From an uncultured Clostridium sp. (GTDB taxonomy: Bacteria; Bacillota; Clostridia; TANB77; CAG-508): a stretch of 45,692 nucleotides of DNA. The stretch spans positions 1 through 45,692 of the forward strand of contig CAOKQZ010000013.1 in assembly GCA_948471055.1 (NCBI GenBank). Direction: 5' to 3'. Made by a program: the position numbers and the translations under genes. Within the stretch, counting starts at the first letter, position 1, and each line of letters begins with the position of its first letter. Under the pieces are notes generated by a model. It made no database searches. It had not been told where the DNA came from and saw only the letters and a list, made by a program, of their open reading frames with translations. Shown here one piece after another: positions 33,672 through 42,941 of this stretch.

Positions 33672-34001
33672 ATGGCAACAACAAAACAATTGGTAGGAAG
33701 CGAGAAAATCAGAATAAGATTAAAAGCTTATGATCATGTTGTTTTAGATCAGTCTGCTGAAAAGATAGTAGATACTGCTAAAAGAACAGGAGCTAAAGTT
33801 TCAGGTCCTATTCCATTACCTACACAAAAAGAAGTTGTTACAATTTTACGTTGTCCTCATAAATACAAAGATGCCAGAGAGCAATTTGAAATGAGAACAC
33901 ATAAAAGAGTAATCGACATTTTGTATCCAACACAAAAAACAGTTGACAATCTAATGAAATTAGAATTACCAGCTGGTGTTGAAATAGAAATCAAACTTTA
34001 A
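33672..34001 (+). CDS. rpsJ: 30S ribosomal protein S10
   Basis: 109 residues with a short ATTKQLVG extension before the core [41 protein letters not shown] and the end [30 protein letters not shown]10 is in the 30S head and is also the NusE antitermination factor. First gene of the operon, RBS TAAGGAGGG. Confidence 0.97.
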   Translation: MATTKQLVGSEKIRIRLKAYDHVVLDQSAEKIVDTAKRTGAKVSGPIPLPTQKEVVTILRCPHKYKDAREQFEMRTHKRVIDILYPTQKTVDNLMKLELPAGVEIEIKL

Positions 34002-34018
34002 TTATGAAAAACACCGCA

Positions 34019-34074
34019 GGTGTAGGGACATCGTCCCACGGGAATACATCGTAGGACAGACCCCACGGTGCCCA
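34019..34074 (+). repeat. GTAGGGG-type intergenic repeat, copy 1
   Basis: GGTGTAGGGACATCGTCCCACGGGAATACATCGTAGGACAGACCCCACGGTGCCC is the repeat body (34019-34074), closely related to 41219-41273 and 42855-42907. It is able to fold back (GTAGGG...ACGGTGCCC). The rest of this 250-base spacer holds an A/T-rich hairpin (AAATTAGC/GCTAATTT at about 34122-34139) and nothing gene-like. Confidence 0.65.
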
Positions 34075-34251
34075 ATCCGGAATTTGAATTTTAGCACATG
34101 TACTAAATTCAAATAACAAAATTAGCAAGCTAATTTCAATAATTAGCCAATGATTAGTTAGCCGTTAAACGAATATTAGTTACGGATAACTGATATGAAA
34201 ACCAAGCTGGTACATGAAAGTGCTAGCCAATAGTTAGGAGGAAAATTTAAA

Positions 34252-34881
34252 ATGAAAGCAATTATTGGAACAAAAATTGGAATGACTCAAATTTTTGATG
34301 AAAAAGGAGTTGTTATTCCAGTAACAGCGATTCAAGCTGGACCTTGTGTCGTAGCACAAGTAAAAGAAATCGAAACCGATGGATATAATGCCATTCAATT
34401 AGGTTTCGGAGAAGTAAAAGAAAAACATATGAACAAACCAGAAAAAGGACATTTTGCAAAAGCAGGAATTGAAAACAAAAAACATTTAAGAGAATTTCGT
34501 GTAGATTCGATTGATGTAAAAGTTGGAGATGAAGTAAAAGCAGATGTGTTCCAAGCTGGAGAAAAAATAGATGTTCAAGGAACTACAAAAGGAAAAGGGT
34601 TCCAAGGTGTTATTAAACGCCATGGACAATCAAGAGGACCTATGGGACATGGTTCTATGTATCATAGAAGACCAGGTTCAATGGGACCAACTTCAACACC
34701 AGGAAGAGTATTTAAAGGTAAAAAACTTCCAGGACATATGGGAGTACAAACTGTAACCATTCAAAACCTAGATGTTGTAAGAGTAGATACAGATAAAAAT
34801 GTAATTTTAGTAAAAGGTAGTGTACCAGGAGCAAAAGGTTCATTACTAAAAATTAGGCAAGCTGTAAAGGCTGCGAAATAG
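34252..34881 (+). CDS. rplC: 50S ribosomal protein L3
   Basis: 209 residues: [34 protein letters not shown] at the start and [33 protein letters not shown] in the extension that reaches the peptidyl-transferase centre. An early assembly protein. RBS TTAGGAGG. The second gene of the operon is separated from rpsJ by a repeat-containing spacer. Confidence 0.97.
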   Translation: MKAIIGTKIGMTQIFDEKGVVIPVTAIQAGPCVVAQVKEIETDGYNAIQLGFGEVKEKHMNKPEKGHFAKAGIENKKHLREFRVDSIDVKVGDEVKADVFQAGEKIDVQGTTKGKGFQGVIKRHGQSRGPMGHGSMYHRRPGSMGPTSTPGRVFKGKKLPGHMGVQTVTIQNLDVVRVDTDKNVILVKGSVPGAKGSLLKIRQAVKAAK

Positions 34882-34900
34882 AAAGGAAGGAGGATAAGAT

Positions 34901-35524
34901 ATGCCTAAAATAGATGTATATAGTATAGAAGGTAAAAAGGTTAGCGATGTAGAATTAAAAGAAGAAGTATTTGGAATTGAACCAAATGAGACCATTGTAC
35001 ATAGTGTACTTGTTAATTACATGGCAAACCAAAGACAAGGAACACAAAGTACCAAAACAAGATCAGAAGTATCTGGTGGTGGTAAAAAACCTTGGAGACA
35101 AAAAGGAACAGGACGTGCAAGACAAGGTAGTATTCGTGCACCACATTGGGTTGGTGGAGGAATTGCACTAGGTCCAAAACCACGTTCTTACAAATACAGA
35201 GTAAACAAAAAGGAAAGAAGACTAGCGATTCGTTCTGTATTAAGTTCGAAAGTATTAGAAAAAGAATTAGTTGTTGTTGATAAAATTGATTTTAAAGAAA
35301 TCAAAACCAAAAATATGGTTAATGCCTTAAACAAATTAAAAGTAGAAGGAAAAACATTAATCGTATTGCCAGAGAAAAATGAAAACGTACAAAAATCAGC
35401 AAGAAACATTGAAGGAGTAAAAACAAGTTTAGTAAATACCATAAATGTATATGATTTATTAAAATATAAAAATCTTGTACTTACTCTAGATACGGTTAAA
35501 AAAATAGAGGAGGTGTACGCTTAA
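34901..35524 (+). CDS. rplD: 50S ribosomal protein L4
   Basis: 207 residues: MPKIDVYSIEGKKVSDVELKEEVFG, the exit-tunnel loop GGGKKPWRQKGTGRARQGSIRAPHW, and RRLAIRSVLSSKV. It lines the nascent-chain tunnel and in some bacteria represses its own operon, so it is a candidate ligand for the leader. RBS GAAGGAGGAT; rplW follows directly. Confidence 0.97.
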   Translation: MPKIDVYSIEGKKVSDVELKEEVFGIEPNETIVHSVLVNYMANQRQGTQSTKTRSEVSGGGKKPWRQKGTGRARQGSIRAPHWVGGGIALGPKPRSYKYRVNKKERRLAIRSVLSSKVLEKELVVVDKIDFKEIKTKNMVNALNKLKVEGKTLIVLPEKNENVQKSARNIEGVKTSLVNTINVYDLLKYKNLVLTLDTVKKIEEVYA

Positions 35525-35872
35525 ATGAGACCAGAAGATATTATTATAAAACCAATTATTACTGAAAAAAGTAATGATGGATTACAAGAAGGAAAGTATA
35601 CCTTTAAAGTAAATAAAAAAGCAACAAAAGTTGATATTGCAAGAGCAGTTGAAAAATTGTTTGAAGTAAAAGTTATCAATGTAAATACGATTACTGTTAA
35701 AGGAAAAGAAAAAAGAGTAGGAGTTCATACAGGAAAAACACCAGATTGGAAAAAAGCAATTGTAACAATTGAGACAAATCCAAGTGACCTAAAATACCTT
35801 GCAAAAGGTGGAAAAGAAACCAAAGTTTCGAAAAAATATAAAGATTCTATTTCAGAATTTATGGGAGCATAA
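35525..35872 (+). CDS. rplW: 50S ribosomal protein L23
   Basis: 115 residues: [50 protein letters not shown], the L23 core. L23 frames the tunnel exit and binds trigger factor and SRP. It starts on the base after the L4 stop; RBS AGAGGAGGTG lies inside rplD, so translation is coupled. A C-terminal extension of about 20 residues ([12 protein letters not shown]) is longer than usual. Confidence 0.96.
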   Translation: MRPEDIIIKPIITEKSNDGLQEGKYTFKVNKKATKVDIARAVEKLFEVKVINVNTITVKGKEKRVGVHTGKTPDWKKAIVTIETNPSDLKYLAKGGKETKVSKKYKDSISEFMGA

Positions 35873-35888
35873 GAGTTAGGAGGAAAGC

Positions 35889-36086
35889 ATGGGAGAAAAA
35901 GAAGAAAAATTTCGAAAAACATTAAGTCCTAAGAATTATGAAACTGTTGTAGAAACTTTTATGCCACATAAAGAAAGAATTATAATTGATCATCCAATAT
36001 GGCCAGAAAGAAAAATAGAAGAAGCAGAAGCAGAAGAAGAATACAATAGGATTTATAAGAAATATATGGGTGATGAATCAAGATAA
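35889..36086 (+). CDS. Small acidic-basic protein inside the S10 operon, unknown
   Basis: 65 residues, not recognised. It starts MGEKEEKFRKTLSPKNYETVVETFMPHKER and ends in a Glu-rich helix (EEAEAEEEYNRIYKKYMG). No membrane segment, Cys or known motif. It has a good RBS (TTAGGAGGAAAGC) 16 bases after rplW and precedes rplB by 73 bases. No ribosomal protein is known at this position, so it is either a lineage-specific ribosome-associated factor or a hitchhiking gene. It is called because of the RBS, an uninterrupted frame and ordinary codon use. Confidence 0.6.
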   Translation: MGEKEEKFRKTLSPKNYETVVETFMPHKERIIIDHPIWPERKIEEAEAEEEYNRIYKKYMGDESR

Positions 36087-36159
36087 TACATTACAATAAT
36101 GAAAAAATAAAAGTATCGAGAAATAACTCGGAAAATAAATAAAAAGGAGAGAAAGAAAA

Positions 36160-36987
36160 ATGGCAATGAAACATTTTAAAGCCTATACACCATCAAGAAG
36201 AAACATGACTGTTTCAACATTTGATGAAATTACCAAAAAGACTCCTGAAAAATCTTTACTAGCAAAGAAAAAAGAAAAAGCAGGAAGAAATTCATATGGT
36301 AGAATTACTGTTCGTCATCAAGGTGGAGGTAATAGACAAAAATATAGAATCATCGATTTTAAACGTAACAAAGACGATATGAGTGCAACCGTTATTGGTA
36401 TTGAATACGATCCAAATAGAAGTGCTAATATCGCATTAGTAGAATATGAAGATGGAGAAAGAAGATACATTTTAGCACCAGTTGGATTAACCGATGGAGA
36501 CAAAGTAGTATCTGGACAAAAAGCAGATATTAAACCAGGAAACTGTATGCCAATTGATAGTATTCCCGTTGGTACATTAATTCATAACATTGAATTAAAC
36601 CCAGGTCAAGGTGGAAAAATGGTAAGAAGTGCAGGACAAAGTGCACAACTTATGGCAAAAGAAGGAAAATACGCACATGTACGTTTACCTTCTGGAGAAA
36701 TGAGATTAGTAATGACAAGATGCAGAGCAACCATAGGAACTGTTGGAAATACAGACCATGAGAATGTAAAACTTGGTAAAGCAGGAAGAACAAGACATAT
36801 GGGAATTCGCCCTACTGTTAGAGGTTCGGTAATGAACCCAGTAGATCACCCTCATGGTGGTGGTGAAGGTAGAGCACCAGTTGGACGTCCAGGACCACTT
36901 ACTCCTTGGGGTAAACCAGCACTTGGATACAAGACAAGAAAGAAGAATAAACTATCTAATAAGTTTATTGTGAAAAGGAGGAAATAA
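36160..36987 (+). CDS. rplB: 50S ribosomal protein L2
   Basis: 275 residues: [42 protein letters not shown] and the highly conserved [19 protein letters not shown] with the histidine near the peptidyl-transferase centre. RBS AAAAGGAGAG. The following 94-base spacer contains GTTAACGAACAAAGT and ACTTTGTTAAC, a long imperfect hairpin. Confidence 0.98.
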   Translation: MAMKHFKAYTPSRRNMTVSTFDEITKKTPEKSLLAKKKEKAGRNSYGRITVRHQGGGNRQKYRIIDFKRNKDDMSATVIGIEYDPNRSANIALVEYEDGERRYILAPVGLTDGDKVVSGQKADIKPGNCMPIDSIPVGTLIHNIELNPGQGGKMVRSAGQSAQLMAKEGKYAHVRLPSGEMRLVMTRCRATIGTVGNTDHENVKLGKAGRTRHMGIRPTVRGSVMNPVDHPHGGGEGRAPVGRPGPLTPWGKPALGYKTRKKNKLSNKFIVKRRK

Positions 36988-37081
36988 AGTTAGCTGTTAA
37001 CGAACAAAGTGAGTCTTACAGATAACTTTGTTAACCGAAAGAATTGAGGTTAACTACCTTAGAAAGAAGGAGGAAAAATAA

Positions 37082-37363
37082 ATGTCAAGATCAAGCAAGA
37101 AAAAACCATTTGTTGCACCAGAACTTTTAAAAAGAGTAGAAGCAATGAATGAAACTGGAAAAAAAGATGTTTTAAAGACCTGGTCAAGAGCATCTACCAT
37201 ATATCCGCAATTTGTTGGACACACAATTGCTGTTCATGATGGAAGAAAACATGTGCCAATCTATATTACAGAAGAAATGATTGGACATAAGCTAGGTGAA
37301 TTTGCACCTACAAGAACCTTTAAAGGTCATGCAGGAGAAAAAGCATCTACTGTGAAAAAGTAA
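37082..37363 (+). CDS. rpsS: 30S ribosomal protein S19
   Basis: 93 residues: [64 protein letters not shown]. It binds in the 30S head near the A-site finger. RBS AGAAGGAGG. Confidence 0.98.
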   Translation: MSRSSKKKPFVAPELLKRVEAMNETGKKDVLKTWSRASTIYPQFVGHTIAVHDGRKHVPIYITEEMIGHKLGEFAPTRTFKGHAGEKASTVKK

Positions 37364-37398
37364 GTTAGAGATTAGAAGTTAGAAAAAATTTAACTTCA
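37364..37398 (+). repeat. TAGAAGT-type spacer repeat, copy 1
   Basis: AGTTAGAGATTAGAAGTTAG and following bases: a degenerate run of TTAGAAG/A units between rpsS and rplV. Related runs are at 39459-39530, 41697-41735 and 42371-42420. Confidence 0.6.
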
Positions 37399-37419
37399 TA
37401 AAAAAGGAGGGAATCTTAA

Positions 37420-37779
37420 GTGGAAGAAATGATAGATGAAGTAAAAACTGCAGAAGCAACATTAAGATATGCTAGAATTTCTGCAAGAAAAGTAAAAATT
37501 GTTGCAGACTTAATTCGTGGCAAAAATGTAGATGAAGCATTAGCAATTGTTAAATTCACACCAAAAGCTTCTTCAGAAATAATTGAAAAACTATTAAAAT
37601 CTGCCATTGCCAATGCAGAAAACAACCATGGGTTGGATAGCAAAAATTTATATATTGCAGAAATTTATGCAAACCAAGGTCCTACTCTTAAAAGAATAAG
37701 ACCAGCAGCAAAAGGTTCTGCTGTTAGAATTAGAAAAAGAACCAGTCATATTACAATCGTATTGAAAGAAAGAGTATAG
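37420..37779 (+). CDS. rplV: 50S ribosomal protein L22
   Basis: 119 residues: [37 protein letters not shown], the beta-hairpin loop [30 protein letters not shown] that lines the exit tunnel. GTG start at 37420 placed by AAAAAGGAGGG nine bases upstream; an ATG at 37429 is an alternative. Confidence 0.97.
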   Translation: MEEMIDEVKTAEATLRYARISARKVKIVADLIRGKNVDEALAIVKFTPKASSEIIEKLLKSAIANAENNHGLDSKNLYIAEIYANQGPTLKRIRPAAKGSAVRIRKRTSHITIVLKERV

Positions 37780-37805
37780 AGGGATAAGAAAGGAGGATTT
37801 TTAGC

Positions 37806-38468
37806 ATGGGACAAAAAATGCATCCACATGGATTAAGAGTAGGTATTATCAAAGACTGGAACTCAAAATGGTATGCAGATAAAAGAAACTACAGTGATTA
37901 TCTAGTAGAAGACCATAAAATCCGTGAATATGTTAAAAAGAAATTATTTGCTAGTGGTATTTCAAAAATTGAAATTGAAAGAACTGCTAAATTTGTAAAA
38001 GTAAACGTATATACTGCAAAACCTGGCCTAGTGATTGGAAAAGGTGGACAATTAGCAGAAGGTTTAAAAAACGATTTACAAAAAATGATCGGTAAAGAAG
38101 TAAATTTAAATATTGTTGAGGTAAAAAATATTGATTTAGATGCGAAATTAGTAGCAGAAAATATTTGTGCTCAACTAGAAAGAAGAATTTCATTTAGACG
38201 TGCAATGAAACAATGCATGCAAAAAACAATGAAAGCAGGAGCGTTAGGAATTAAAACCGCAGTATCTGGAAGATTAGGTGGAGCCGATATGGCAAGAACA
38301 GAATTCTACAAAGAAGGAACCATTCCATTACAAACCTTAAGAGCAGATATTGATTATGGATTCTATGAAGCAAACACAACTTATGGAAAAATCGGTGTTA
38401 AAGTATGGATTTATAAAGGTGAAATTCTTCCAACGAAAAAAGAGAAAGTGGAAGGAGGAGACAAATAA
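37806..38468 (+). CDS. rpsC: 30S ribosomal protein S3
   Basis: 220 residues: [28 protein letters not shown] domain with [12 protein letters not shown], and the C-terminal [36 protein letters not shown]3 is part of the mRNA entry helicase. Its stop overlaps the rplP start by one base (TAATG), so the two are coupled. Confidence 0.98.
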   Translation: MGQKMHPHGLRVGIIKDWNSKWYADKRNYSDYLVEDHKIREYVKKKLFASGISKIEIERTAKFVKVNVYTAKPGLVIGKGGQLAEGLKNDLQKMIGKEVNLNIVEVKNIDLDAKLVAENICAQLERRISFRRAMKQCMQKTMKAGALGIKTAVSGRLGGADMARTEFYKEGTIPLQTLRADIDYGFYEANTTYGKIGVKVWIYKGEILPTKKEKVEGGDK

Positions 38469-38914
38469 TGCCATTAATACCAAAAAGAACAAAATATAGA
38501 AAACAACAAAAAGGTAGAAATAGAGGATATGCCACAAGAGGTAATGTTGTTTCCGATGGAGAATATGGATTACAAGCAAGTGAAGCTGCATGGATTACAA
38601 CCAATCAAATCGAAGCAGCCCGTATTGCTATGACTCGTCACATTAAAAGAGGTGGTCAAGTTTGGATTAAAATCTTTCCAGATAAGCCAGTAACAAAGAA
38701 ACCTGCTGAAACTCGTATGGGTAAAGGTAAAGGTGCTCCAGAATACTGGGTAGCTGTTGTAAAACCAGGAAGAGTATTATTTGAAATTGCTGGTGTACCA
38801 GAGGAATTAGCAAGAGAAGCAATGAGACTTGCAGCAAACAAACTACCAATTAAAACAAAATTTGTAAGAAAAGAAACTATAAAATTAGGTGGTGATAATG
38901 ATGAAGATAAATAA
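38468..38914 (+). CDS. rplP: 50S ribosomal protein L16
   Basis: 148 residues: [87 protein letters not shown]. It sits at the A-site tRNA pocket. Its final codons overlap the start and RBS of rpmC. Confidence 0.97.
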   Translation: MPLIPKRTKYRKQQKGRNRGYATRGNVVSDGEYGLQASEAAWITTNQIEAARIAMTRHIKRGGQVWIKIFPDKPVTKKPAETRMGKGKGAPEYWVAVVKPGRVLFEIAGVPEELAREAMRLAANKLPIKTKFVRKETIKLGGDNDEDK

Positions 38915-39104
38915 AATAAATGAAATGTCTTCACCAGAACTAGAAAAAGAGTTAAGTGAGTTAAAAACGGAATTATTTAAATTGAGATTTAGCCATGCAA
39001 CCAATGGACTAGATAATCCTTTAAAAATAAGAGAAGTGAAAAAAGACATTGCAAGAATTAAAACCATATTAAGACAAAGAGAATTAGCAGACGCAAAGAA
39101 ATAG
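38901..39104 (+). CDS. rpmC: 50S ribosomal protein L29
   Basis: 67 residues: [61 protein letters not shown], two long helices as expected. I chose the ATG at 38901, six bases after AGGTGGTG; a preceding ATG (38898) is too close. Overlaps rplP by 14 bases. Confidence 0.95.
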   Translation: MKINKINEMSSPELEKELSELKTELFKLRFSHATNGLDNPLKIREVKKDIARIKTILRQRELADAKK

Positions 39105-39112
39105 CCCTATGT

Positions 39113-39142
39113 AGGCTGTAGGGGCGAGCATTGCTCGTCTGT
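39113..39142 (+). repeat. GTAGGGGCGAGCATTGCTCG hairpin repeat
   Basis: CGAGCA pairs with TGCTCG (about 39124-39137), preceded by TGTAGGGG. A member of a broader family of GTAGGGG-headed palindromes in intergenic regions. Confidence 0.55.
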
Positions 39143-39195
39143 AAGAAACAAGAAGAGCGTAAAATTCTTCGTATTTCTAAGAAAGGAGAAAAATT

Positions 39196-39459
39196 ATGGA
39201 AGAAAGAAATCTTCGTAAAGTTATGATTGGAACCGTTGTGTCAAACAAAATGGATAAAACCGTGGTAGTAGCTGTTAAAACCAATGTAAAACACGATATG
39301 TATTCAAAAATCATGAAAAAAACATACAAATTAAAAGCACATGATGAAGAAAATGCTTGTGGAATCGGAGATGAAGTAAAAGTAATGGAAACTCGTCCAC
39401 TTTCCAAAGATAAGAGATGGAGAGTAGTAGAAATTACAAAAAAGGCAATCAAAAAATAG
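39196..39459 (+). CDS. rpsQ: 30S ribosomal protein S17
   Basis: 87 residues: [79 protein letters not shown]. Early 16S-binding protein. RBS AGAAAGGAGA. Confidence 0.98.
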   Translation: MEERNLRKVMIGTVVSNKMDKTVVVAVKTNVKHDMYSKIMKKTYKLKAHDEENACGIGDEVKVMETRPLSKDKRWRVVEITKKAIKK

Positions 39460-39530
39460 GAGTTAGAAATTAGAAAATAGAAGTTGGAGATTAGAAGTTA
39501 TGAATTCTAACTTTCTAACACACTAATATA
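39459..39530 (+). repeat. TAGAAGT-type spacer repeat, copy 2
   Basis: Several TTAGAAAT/TAGAAGTT/TTGGAGAT units run downstream of rpsQ and end in the inverse ATTCTAACTT, so the whole run can fold on itself. Confidence 0.6.
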
Positions 39531-39579
39531 CTAACCAACCACAAAGATAAAAAAGTAAAAAAAGAAGGAGGAGGCTAGA

Positions 39580-39948
39580 ATGGTACAACAACAATCAATA
39601 TTAAAAGTTGCAGATAACACTGGAGCAAAAGAAATTATGTGTATTCGTTGTTTAGGTGGTTCTTATCGAAAATATGCAGGTATTGGAGATGTTATTGTCG
39701 CTTCTGTAAAAAGTGCTGCACCAGGTGGTGTTGTAAAAAAAGGAGAAGTAGTAAAAGCAGTTGTCGTAAGAACAAAGAAACCACAAAGACGTGCCGATGG
39801 TTCTTATGTTCGATTTGATGAAAATGCTGCTGTTATTATTCGTGATGATGGTAACCCAAAAGGAACTCGTATTTTTGGACCAGTAGCAAGAGAATTAAGA
39901 GAAAAAGAATATATGAAAATATTATCATTAGCACCAGAAGTTCTTTAA
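39580..39948 (+). CDS. rplN: 50S ribosomal protein L14
   Basis: 122 residues: [96 protein letters not shown]. Contacts 16S rRNA in bridge B8. RBS AGAAGGAGGAGG. Confidence 0.98.
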   Translation: MVQQQSILKVADNTGAKEIMCIRCLGGSYRKYAGIGDVIVASVKSAAPGGVVKKGEVVKAVVVRTKKPQRRADGSYVRFDENAAVIIRDDGNPKGTRIFGPVARELREKEYMKILSLAPEVL

Positions 39949-39994
39949 TCCGTAATGTGTAAATGTCCACTGGACATTTCCGCATAACGGATTA
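39947..39994 (+). other. Long hairpin between rplN and rplX
   Basis: TAATCCGT (39947-39954) pairs with ACGGATTA (39987-39994), and AAATGTCCA with TGGACATTT (39961-39979) inside. It starts in the rplN stop codon. The remaining spacer to rplX contains GCTGAGAGAGG-like text but no gene. It may be an mRNA processing or stability element. Confidence 0.5.
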
Positions 39995-40142
39995 AAGATG
40001 CGAAAACTTATAATTTGTTTCCGAAAGAAGCCCTTAGGCTGAGAGAGGAATTACAAATTATTAGTTATCGCATGAAGGCTAAAAGAGTAGTTAACTTAAA
40101 ATAAATGCAATAAACCTAAAAAAGAAGAGGTGAAAATAAAAA

Positions 40143-40451
40143 ATGAAAATAAAAAAAGGTGATACTGTAAAAATCCTATCAGGAAACGATAAAGGAAAAA
40201 CAGGAGAAGTTTTAGAAGTAATACCAAAAACCGAAAAGATTATCGTAAAAGGTGTTAACATTCGTAAAAAACATGTAAAACCTAGAAAACAAGGAGAAGA
40301 AGGTGGAATTATTCCAGTAGAATGCGCATTCCATTCTTCAAAAGCAAACGTGGTATGTCCAAAATGTGGAAAGGCGACAAAGGTTGGATATAGTGAAGAA
40401 AAAGGCGAAAAAATTCGTGTTTGTAAAAAGTGTAATACAAAATTAAAATAA
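40143..40451 (+). CDS. rplX: 50S ribosomal protein L24
   Basis: 102 residues: KIKKGDTVKILSGNDKGKTGEVLEVIPKTEKIIVKGVNIRKKHVKP (KOW domain), and a C-terminal CPKCGKATKVGYSEEKGEKIRVCKKCNTKLK zinc ribbon (CxxC...CxxC). Assembly initiator protein of 50S. RBS AGAAGAGGTG. Confidence 0.97.
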   Translation: MKIKKGDTVKILSGNDKGKTGEVLEVIPKTEKIIVKGVNIRKKHVKPRKQGEEGGIIPVECAFHSSKANVVCPKCGKATKVGYSEEKGEKIRVCKKCNTKLK

Positions 40452-40473
40452 GGAAGGAGGATTATAAAAACAT

Positions 40474-41013
40474 ATGGAAAAATTAAGAGAACAATATGAA
40501 AAAGAAGTAATACCAGCATTAATGAAAAAATTTAATTATAAATCCGTAATGCAAGTGCCAAAACTTGATAAAATCGTAATTAATATCGGTTTAGGAGATA
40601 CCAAAGACAATCCTAAATCATTAGAAAATGCAATGAATGATTTAAGCCAAATTACCGGTCAAAAGCCAATGGTAACAAAAGCTAGAAAATCAATTGCAGC
40701 CTTCAAATTAAGAGAAGGAGCAAATATTGGATGTAAAGTTACTCTAAGAAGTAGCAAAATGTATGAATTTGCATACAAACTATTCAATGTAGCTCTTCCA
40801 AGAGTAAGAGATTTTAGAGGAGTATCTGCAAATTCTTTTGATGGAAGAGGAAATTACTCATTAGGTATAAAAGAACAATTGATATTCCCTGAAATCGAGT
40901 ATGAAAAAATCGATAAACTAAGAGGTATGGATATTATATTTGTAACAACAGCGAAGTCAGATGAAGAAGCACGTGAGTTACTTACATTATTAGGAATGCC
41001 TTTTAAAGCATAA
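40474..41013 (+). CDS. rplE: 50S ribosomal protein L5
   Basis: 179 residues: [103 protein letters not shown]. Binds 5S rRNA in the central protuberance. RBS GAAGGAGGAT. Confidence 0.98.
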   Translation: MEKLREQYEKEVIPALMKKFNYKSVMQVPKLDKIVINIGLGDTKDNPKSLENAMNDLSQITGQKPMVTKARKSIAAFKLREGANIGCKVTLRSSKMYEFAYKLFNVALPRVRDFRGVSANSFDGRGNYSLGIKEQLIFPEIEYEKIDKLRGMDIIFVTTAKSDEEARELLTLLGMPFKA

Positions 41014-41032
41014 AAGAAGGGAGAATAAAAAT

Positions 41033-41218
41033 ATGGCTAAAAAGTCAATGATTGTAAAACAACAAAGACCACAAAAATATAAAACAAGAGAGTACAATAG
41101 ATGTAAACTTTGTGGTAGACCACATGCATATATTAGAAAATATGGAATTTGCCGTGTATGTTTCCGTAAATTAGCACATGAAGGCGAAATTCCAGGTGTA
41201 AAAAAAGCAAGTTGGTAA
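41033..41218 (+). CDS. rpsN: 30S ribosomal protein S14, zinc type
   Basis: 61 residues: [60 protein letters not shown]. CxxC (24-27) and CxxC (40-43) bind zinc; this is the short C+ form. RBS AGAAGGGAGA. Confidence 0.98.
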   Translation: MAKKSMIVKQQRPQKYKTREYNRCKLCGRPHAYIRKYGICRVCFRKLAHEGEIPGVKKASW

Positions 41219-41273
41219 GTGTAGGGGCACCGTTTGCTGGGAATACACCGTAGGACAGACACCACTGTGCCCA
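41219..41273 (+). repeat. GTAGGGG-type intergenic repeat, copy 2
   Basis: GTGTAGGGGCACCGTTTGCTGGGAATACACCGTAGGACAGACACCACTGTGCCC occupies 41219-41273. It matches copies at 34019-34074 and 42855-42907 over the whole length with scattered changes. Confidence 0.65.
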
Positions 41274-41299
41274 AAAATGAATTAAAGGAGGTAAAATAA

Positions 41300-41698
41300 G
41301 TGAATATTACAGATCCAATTGCAGATATGTTAACAAGAATTAGAAATGCCAATACTTCGAAACACAAAACCGTTGACATACCAGCTTCTAATATGAAAAA
41401 AGCAATTGCTGAAATTCTATTTGAAGAAGGATATATCAAAGCATTTGAAGTAATTGAAAATGAAAATCAAGGAATTATTCGTATCACAATCAAATATGAC
41501 GAAAAAGGTAGTCGTGTTATTGCAGGTTTAAAAAGAATTAGTAAACCAGGATTAAGAGTATATGCATCAAATGAAGAACTACCACGAGTTTTAAACGGTT
41601 TAGGAATTGCTTTAATTTCAACATCAAAAGGAATTATGACAGATAAAAAAGCAAGAGAACAAGGTATCGGTGGAGAAGTATTAGCTTATGTATGGTAG
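41300..41698 (+). CDS. rpsH: 30S ribosomal protein S8
   Basis: 132 residues: [78 protein letters not shown] start after AAAGGAGGTAAAATAA. S8 is a known spc-operon repressor in other bacteria. Confidence 0.98.
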   Translation: MNITDPIADMLTRIRNANTSKHKTVDIPASNMKKAIAEILFEEGYIKAFEVIENENQGIIRITIKYDEKGSRVIAGLKRISKPGLRVYASNEELPRVLNGLGIALISTSKGIMTDKKAREQGIGGEVLAYVW

Positions 41699-41735
41699 GC
41701 TAGAAGTTAGAGATTAGAAGTTAGAAAATCTAATA
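41697..41735 (+). repeat. TAGAAGT-type spacer repeat, copy 3
   Basis: GGCTAGAAGTTAGAGATTAG and AAGTTAGAAAATC follow the rpsH stop, the same unit type as copies 1, 2 and 4. Confidence 0.6.
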
Positions 41736-41832
41736 ATAATCTCGGTAAAAAAGATAGAAAATGGAGATGAAAAATTGGAAGCAAACCCTTTCAATTATCA
41801 AAATCCAATTTTAGATAAAAGAGGTGAAAGAA

Positions 41833-42372
41833 ATGTCAAGAATAGGAAATAGTCCAATTACCGTTCCAGCGGATGTAGAAGTTAAAATTGACGGTAAGCA
41901 TATTAGTGTAAAAGGACCAAAAGGAACTTTGGAAAGAGAAATACATAATAACATGAAAGTAAGCTTAGATAATGGCATGATTACGGTAACAAGACCAGAT
42001 GATGAGCCAGAAAATAGAAGCTTACATGGTCTTACCAGAACATTAATTAATAACATGATTCATGGTGTAAAAGAAGAATATCAAAGAGAGTTACAAATTA
42101 ATGGTGTTGGTTATAGAGCACAGAAACAAGGAACCAAATTAGTAATGAATTTAGGATATTCTCATCCAGTAGAAATGGAAGCACCAGCAGGAATTACCTT
42201 TGATGTACCAAACCCAAATACTATTATTGTAAAAGGAATTGATAAAGAATTAGTTGGTCAAACAGCAGCTGTTGTTAGAACCAAAAGACCACCTGAGGTA
42301 TATCGTGGAAAAGGTATCAAATATGCTGAAGAAGTTATCCGTCGTAAAGAAGGTAAAGCAGGTAAAAAATAG
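41833..42372 (+). CDS. rplF: 50S ribosomal protein L6
   Basis: 179 residues: SRIGNSPITVPADVEVKIDGKHISVKGPKGTLEREI, GVKEEYQRELQINGVGYRAQKQGTKLVMNLGYSHPVEM, KRPPEVYRGKGIKYAEEVIRRKEGKAGKK. ATG at 41833 chosen over a GTG at 41824, which is part of the RBS (AAAGAGGTGA). Confidence 0.97.
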   Translation: MSRIGNSPITVPADVEVKIDGKHISVKGPKGTLEREIHNNMKVSLDNGMITVTRPDDEPENRSLHGLTRTLINNMIHGVKEEYQRELQINGVGYRAQKQGTKLVMNLGYSHPVEMEAPAGITFDVPNPNTIIVKGIDKELVGQTAAVVRTKRPPEVYRGKGIKYAEEVIRRKEGKAGKK

Positions 42373-42420
42373 AAATTAGAGGCTAGAAGATAGAAGTTAG
42401 AAGTTCTAATACACTAACTC
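42371..42420 (+). repeat. TAGAAGT-type spacer repeat, copy 4
   Basis: AATTAGAGGCTAGAAGATAG, AAGTTAGAAGTTC and ACACTAACTC follow rplF. It has the same style and a related 3' end as copy 2 (ACACTAA). Confidence 0.6.
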
Positions 42421-42479
42421 ACTAGGTAAACTAGCCGACAGCAAAAAACAAAAAGTAAAAAAAGAAGGAGGAGGCTAGC

Positions 42480-42839
42480 ATGGTAAAAAAGACAGACAGA
42501 AAAGAAGAAAGAACAAGAAGACATATTCGTGTACGTAGAAAAATAAGCGGAACAGCAGATTGCCCAAGACTATGCGTATATAGAAGTAATGCCAATATCT
42601 ATGCACAAATCGTAGATGATGAAGCAAAAGTTACCTTAGTAAGTGCTTCTACATTAGACAAAGAAGTAAAAGAAAAACATGCCAACAAAGTAGCAGCAAA
42701 AGAAGTAGGAAGCTTAATTGCAAAACGTGCCATGGAAAAGAAAATAGAAAATGTTGTCTATGATAGAGGTGGATATATCTATCATGGTATTGTAAAAGAA
42801 TTAGCCGAAGCAGCACGTGAGGCAGGACTAAAATTTTAG
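42480..42839 (+). CDS. rplR: 50S ribosomal protein L18
   Basis: 119 residues: [75 protein letters not shown]. 5S rRNA-binding protein. RBS AGAAGGAGGAGG. Confidence 0.98.
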   Translation: MVKKTDRKEERTRRHIRVRRKISGTADCPRLCVYRSNANIYAQIVDDEAKVTLVSASTLDKEVKEKHANKVAAKEVGSLIAKRAMEKKIENVVYDRGGYIYHGIVKELAEAAREAGLKF

Positions 42840-42854
42840 TAAAGACAGGAGAAA

Positions 42855-42907
42855 TGTAGGGGCACCGTTTGCCGGGAATATCGAAAAGACAGACACCACT
42901 GTGCCCA
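42855..42907 (+). repeat. GTAGGGG-type intergenic repeat, copy 3
   Basis: TGTAGGGGCACCGTTTGCCGGGAATATCGAAAAGACAGACACCACTGTGCCC spans 42855-42907. It is closest to copy 2. Confidence 0.65.
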
Positions 42908-42941
42908 AGAGAATATGAATAAGGAGGGAAAACGTAAACAC

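Noticed and set aside
33482..33733. Open frame through the S10 leader
   Set aside because: It runs through the structured leader and into rpsJ in another frame, with no RBS or protein-like pattern.
42915..42941. Upstream ATG of rpsE
   Set aside because: It precedes the AAGGAGGG ribosome binding site, so the ATG at 42942 is preferred.
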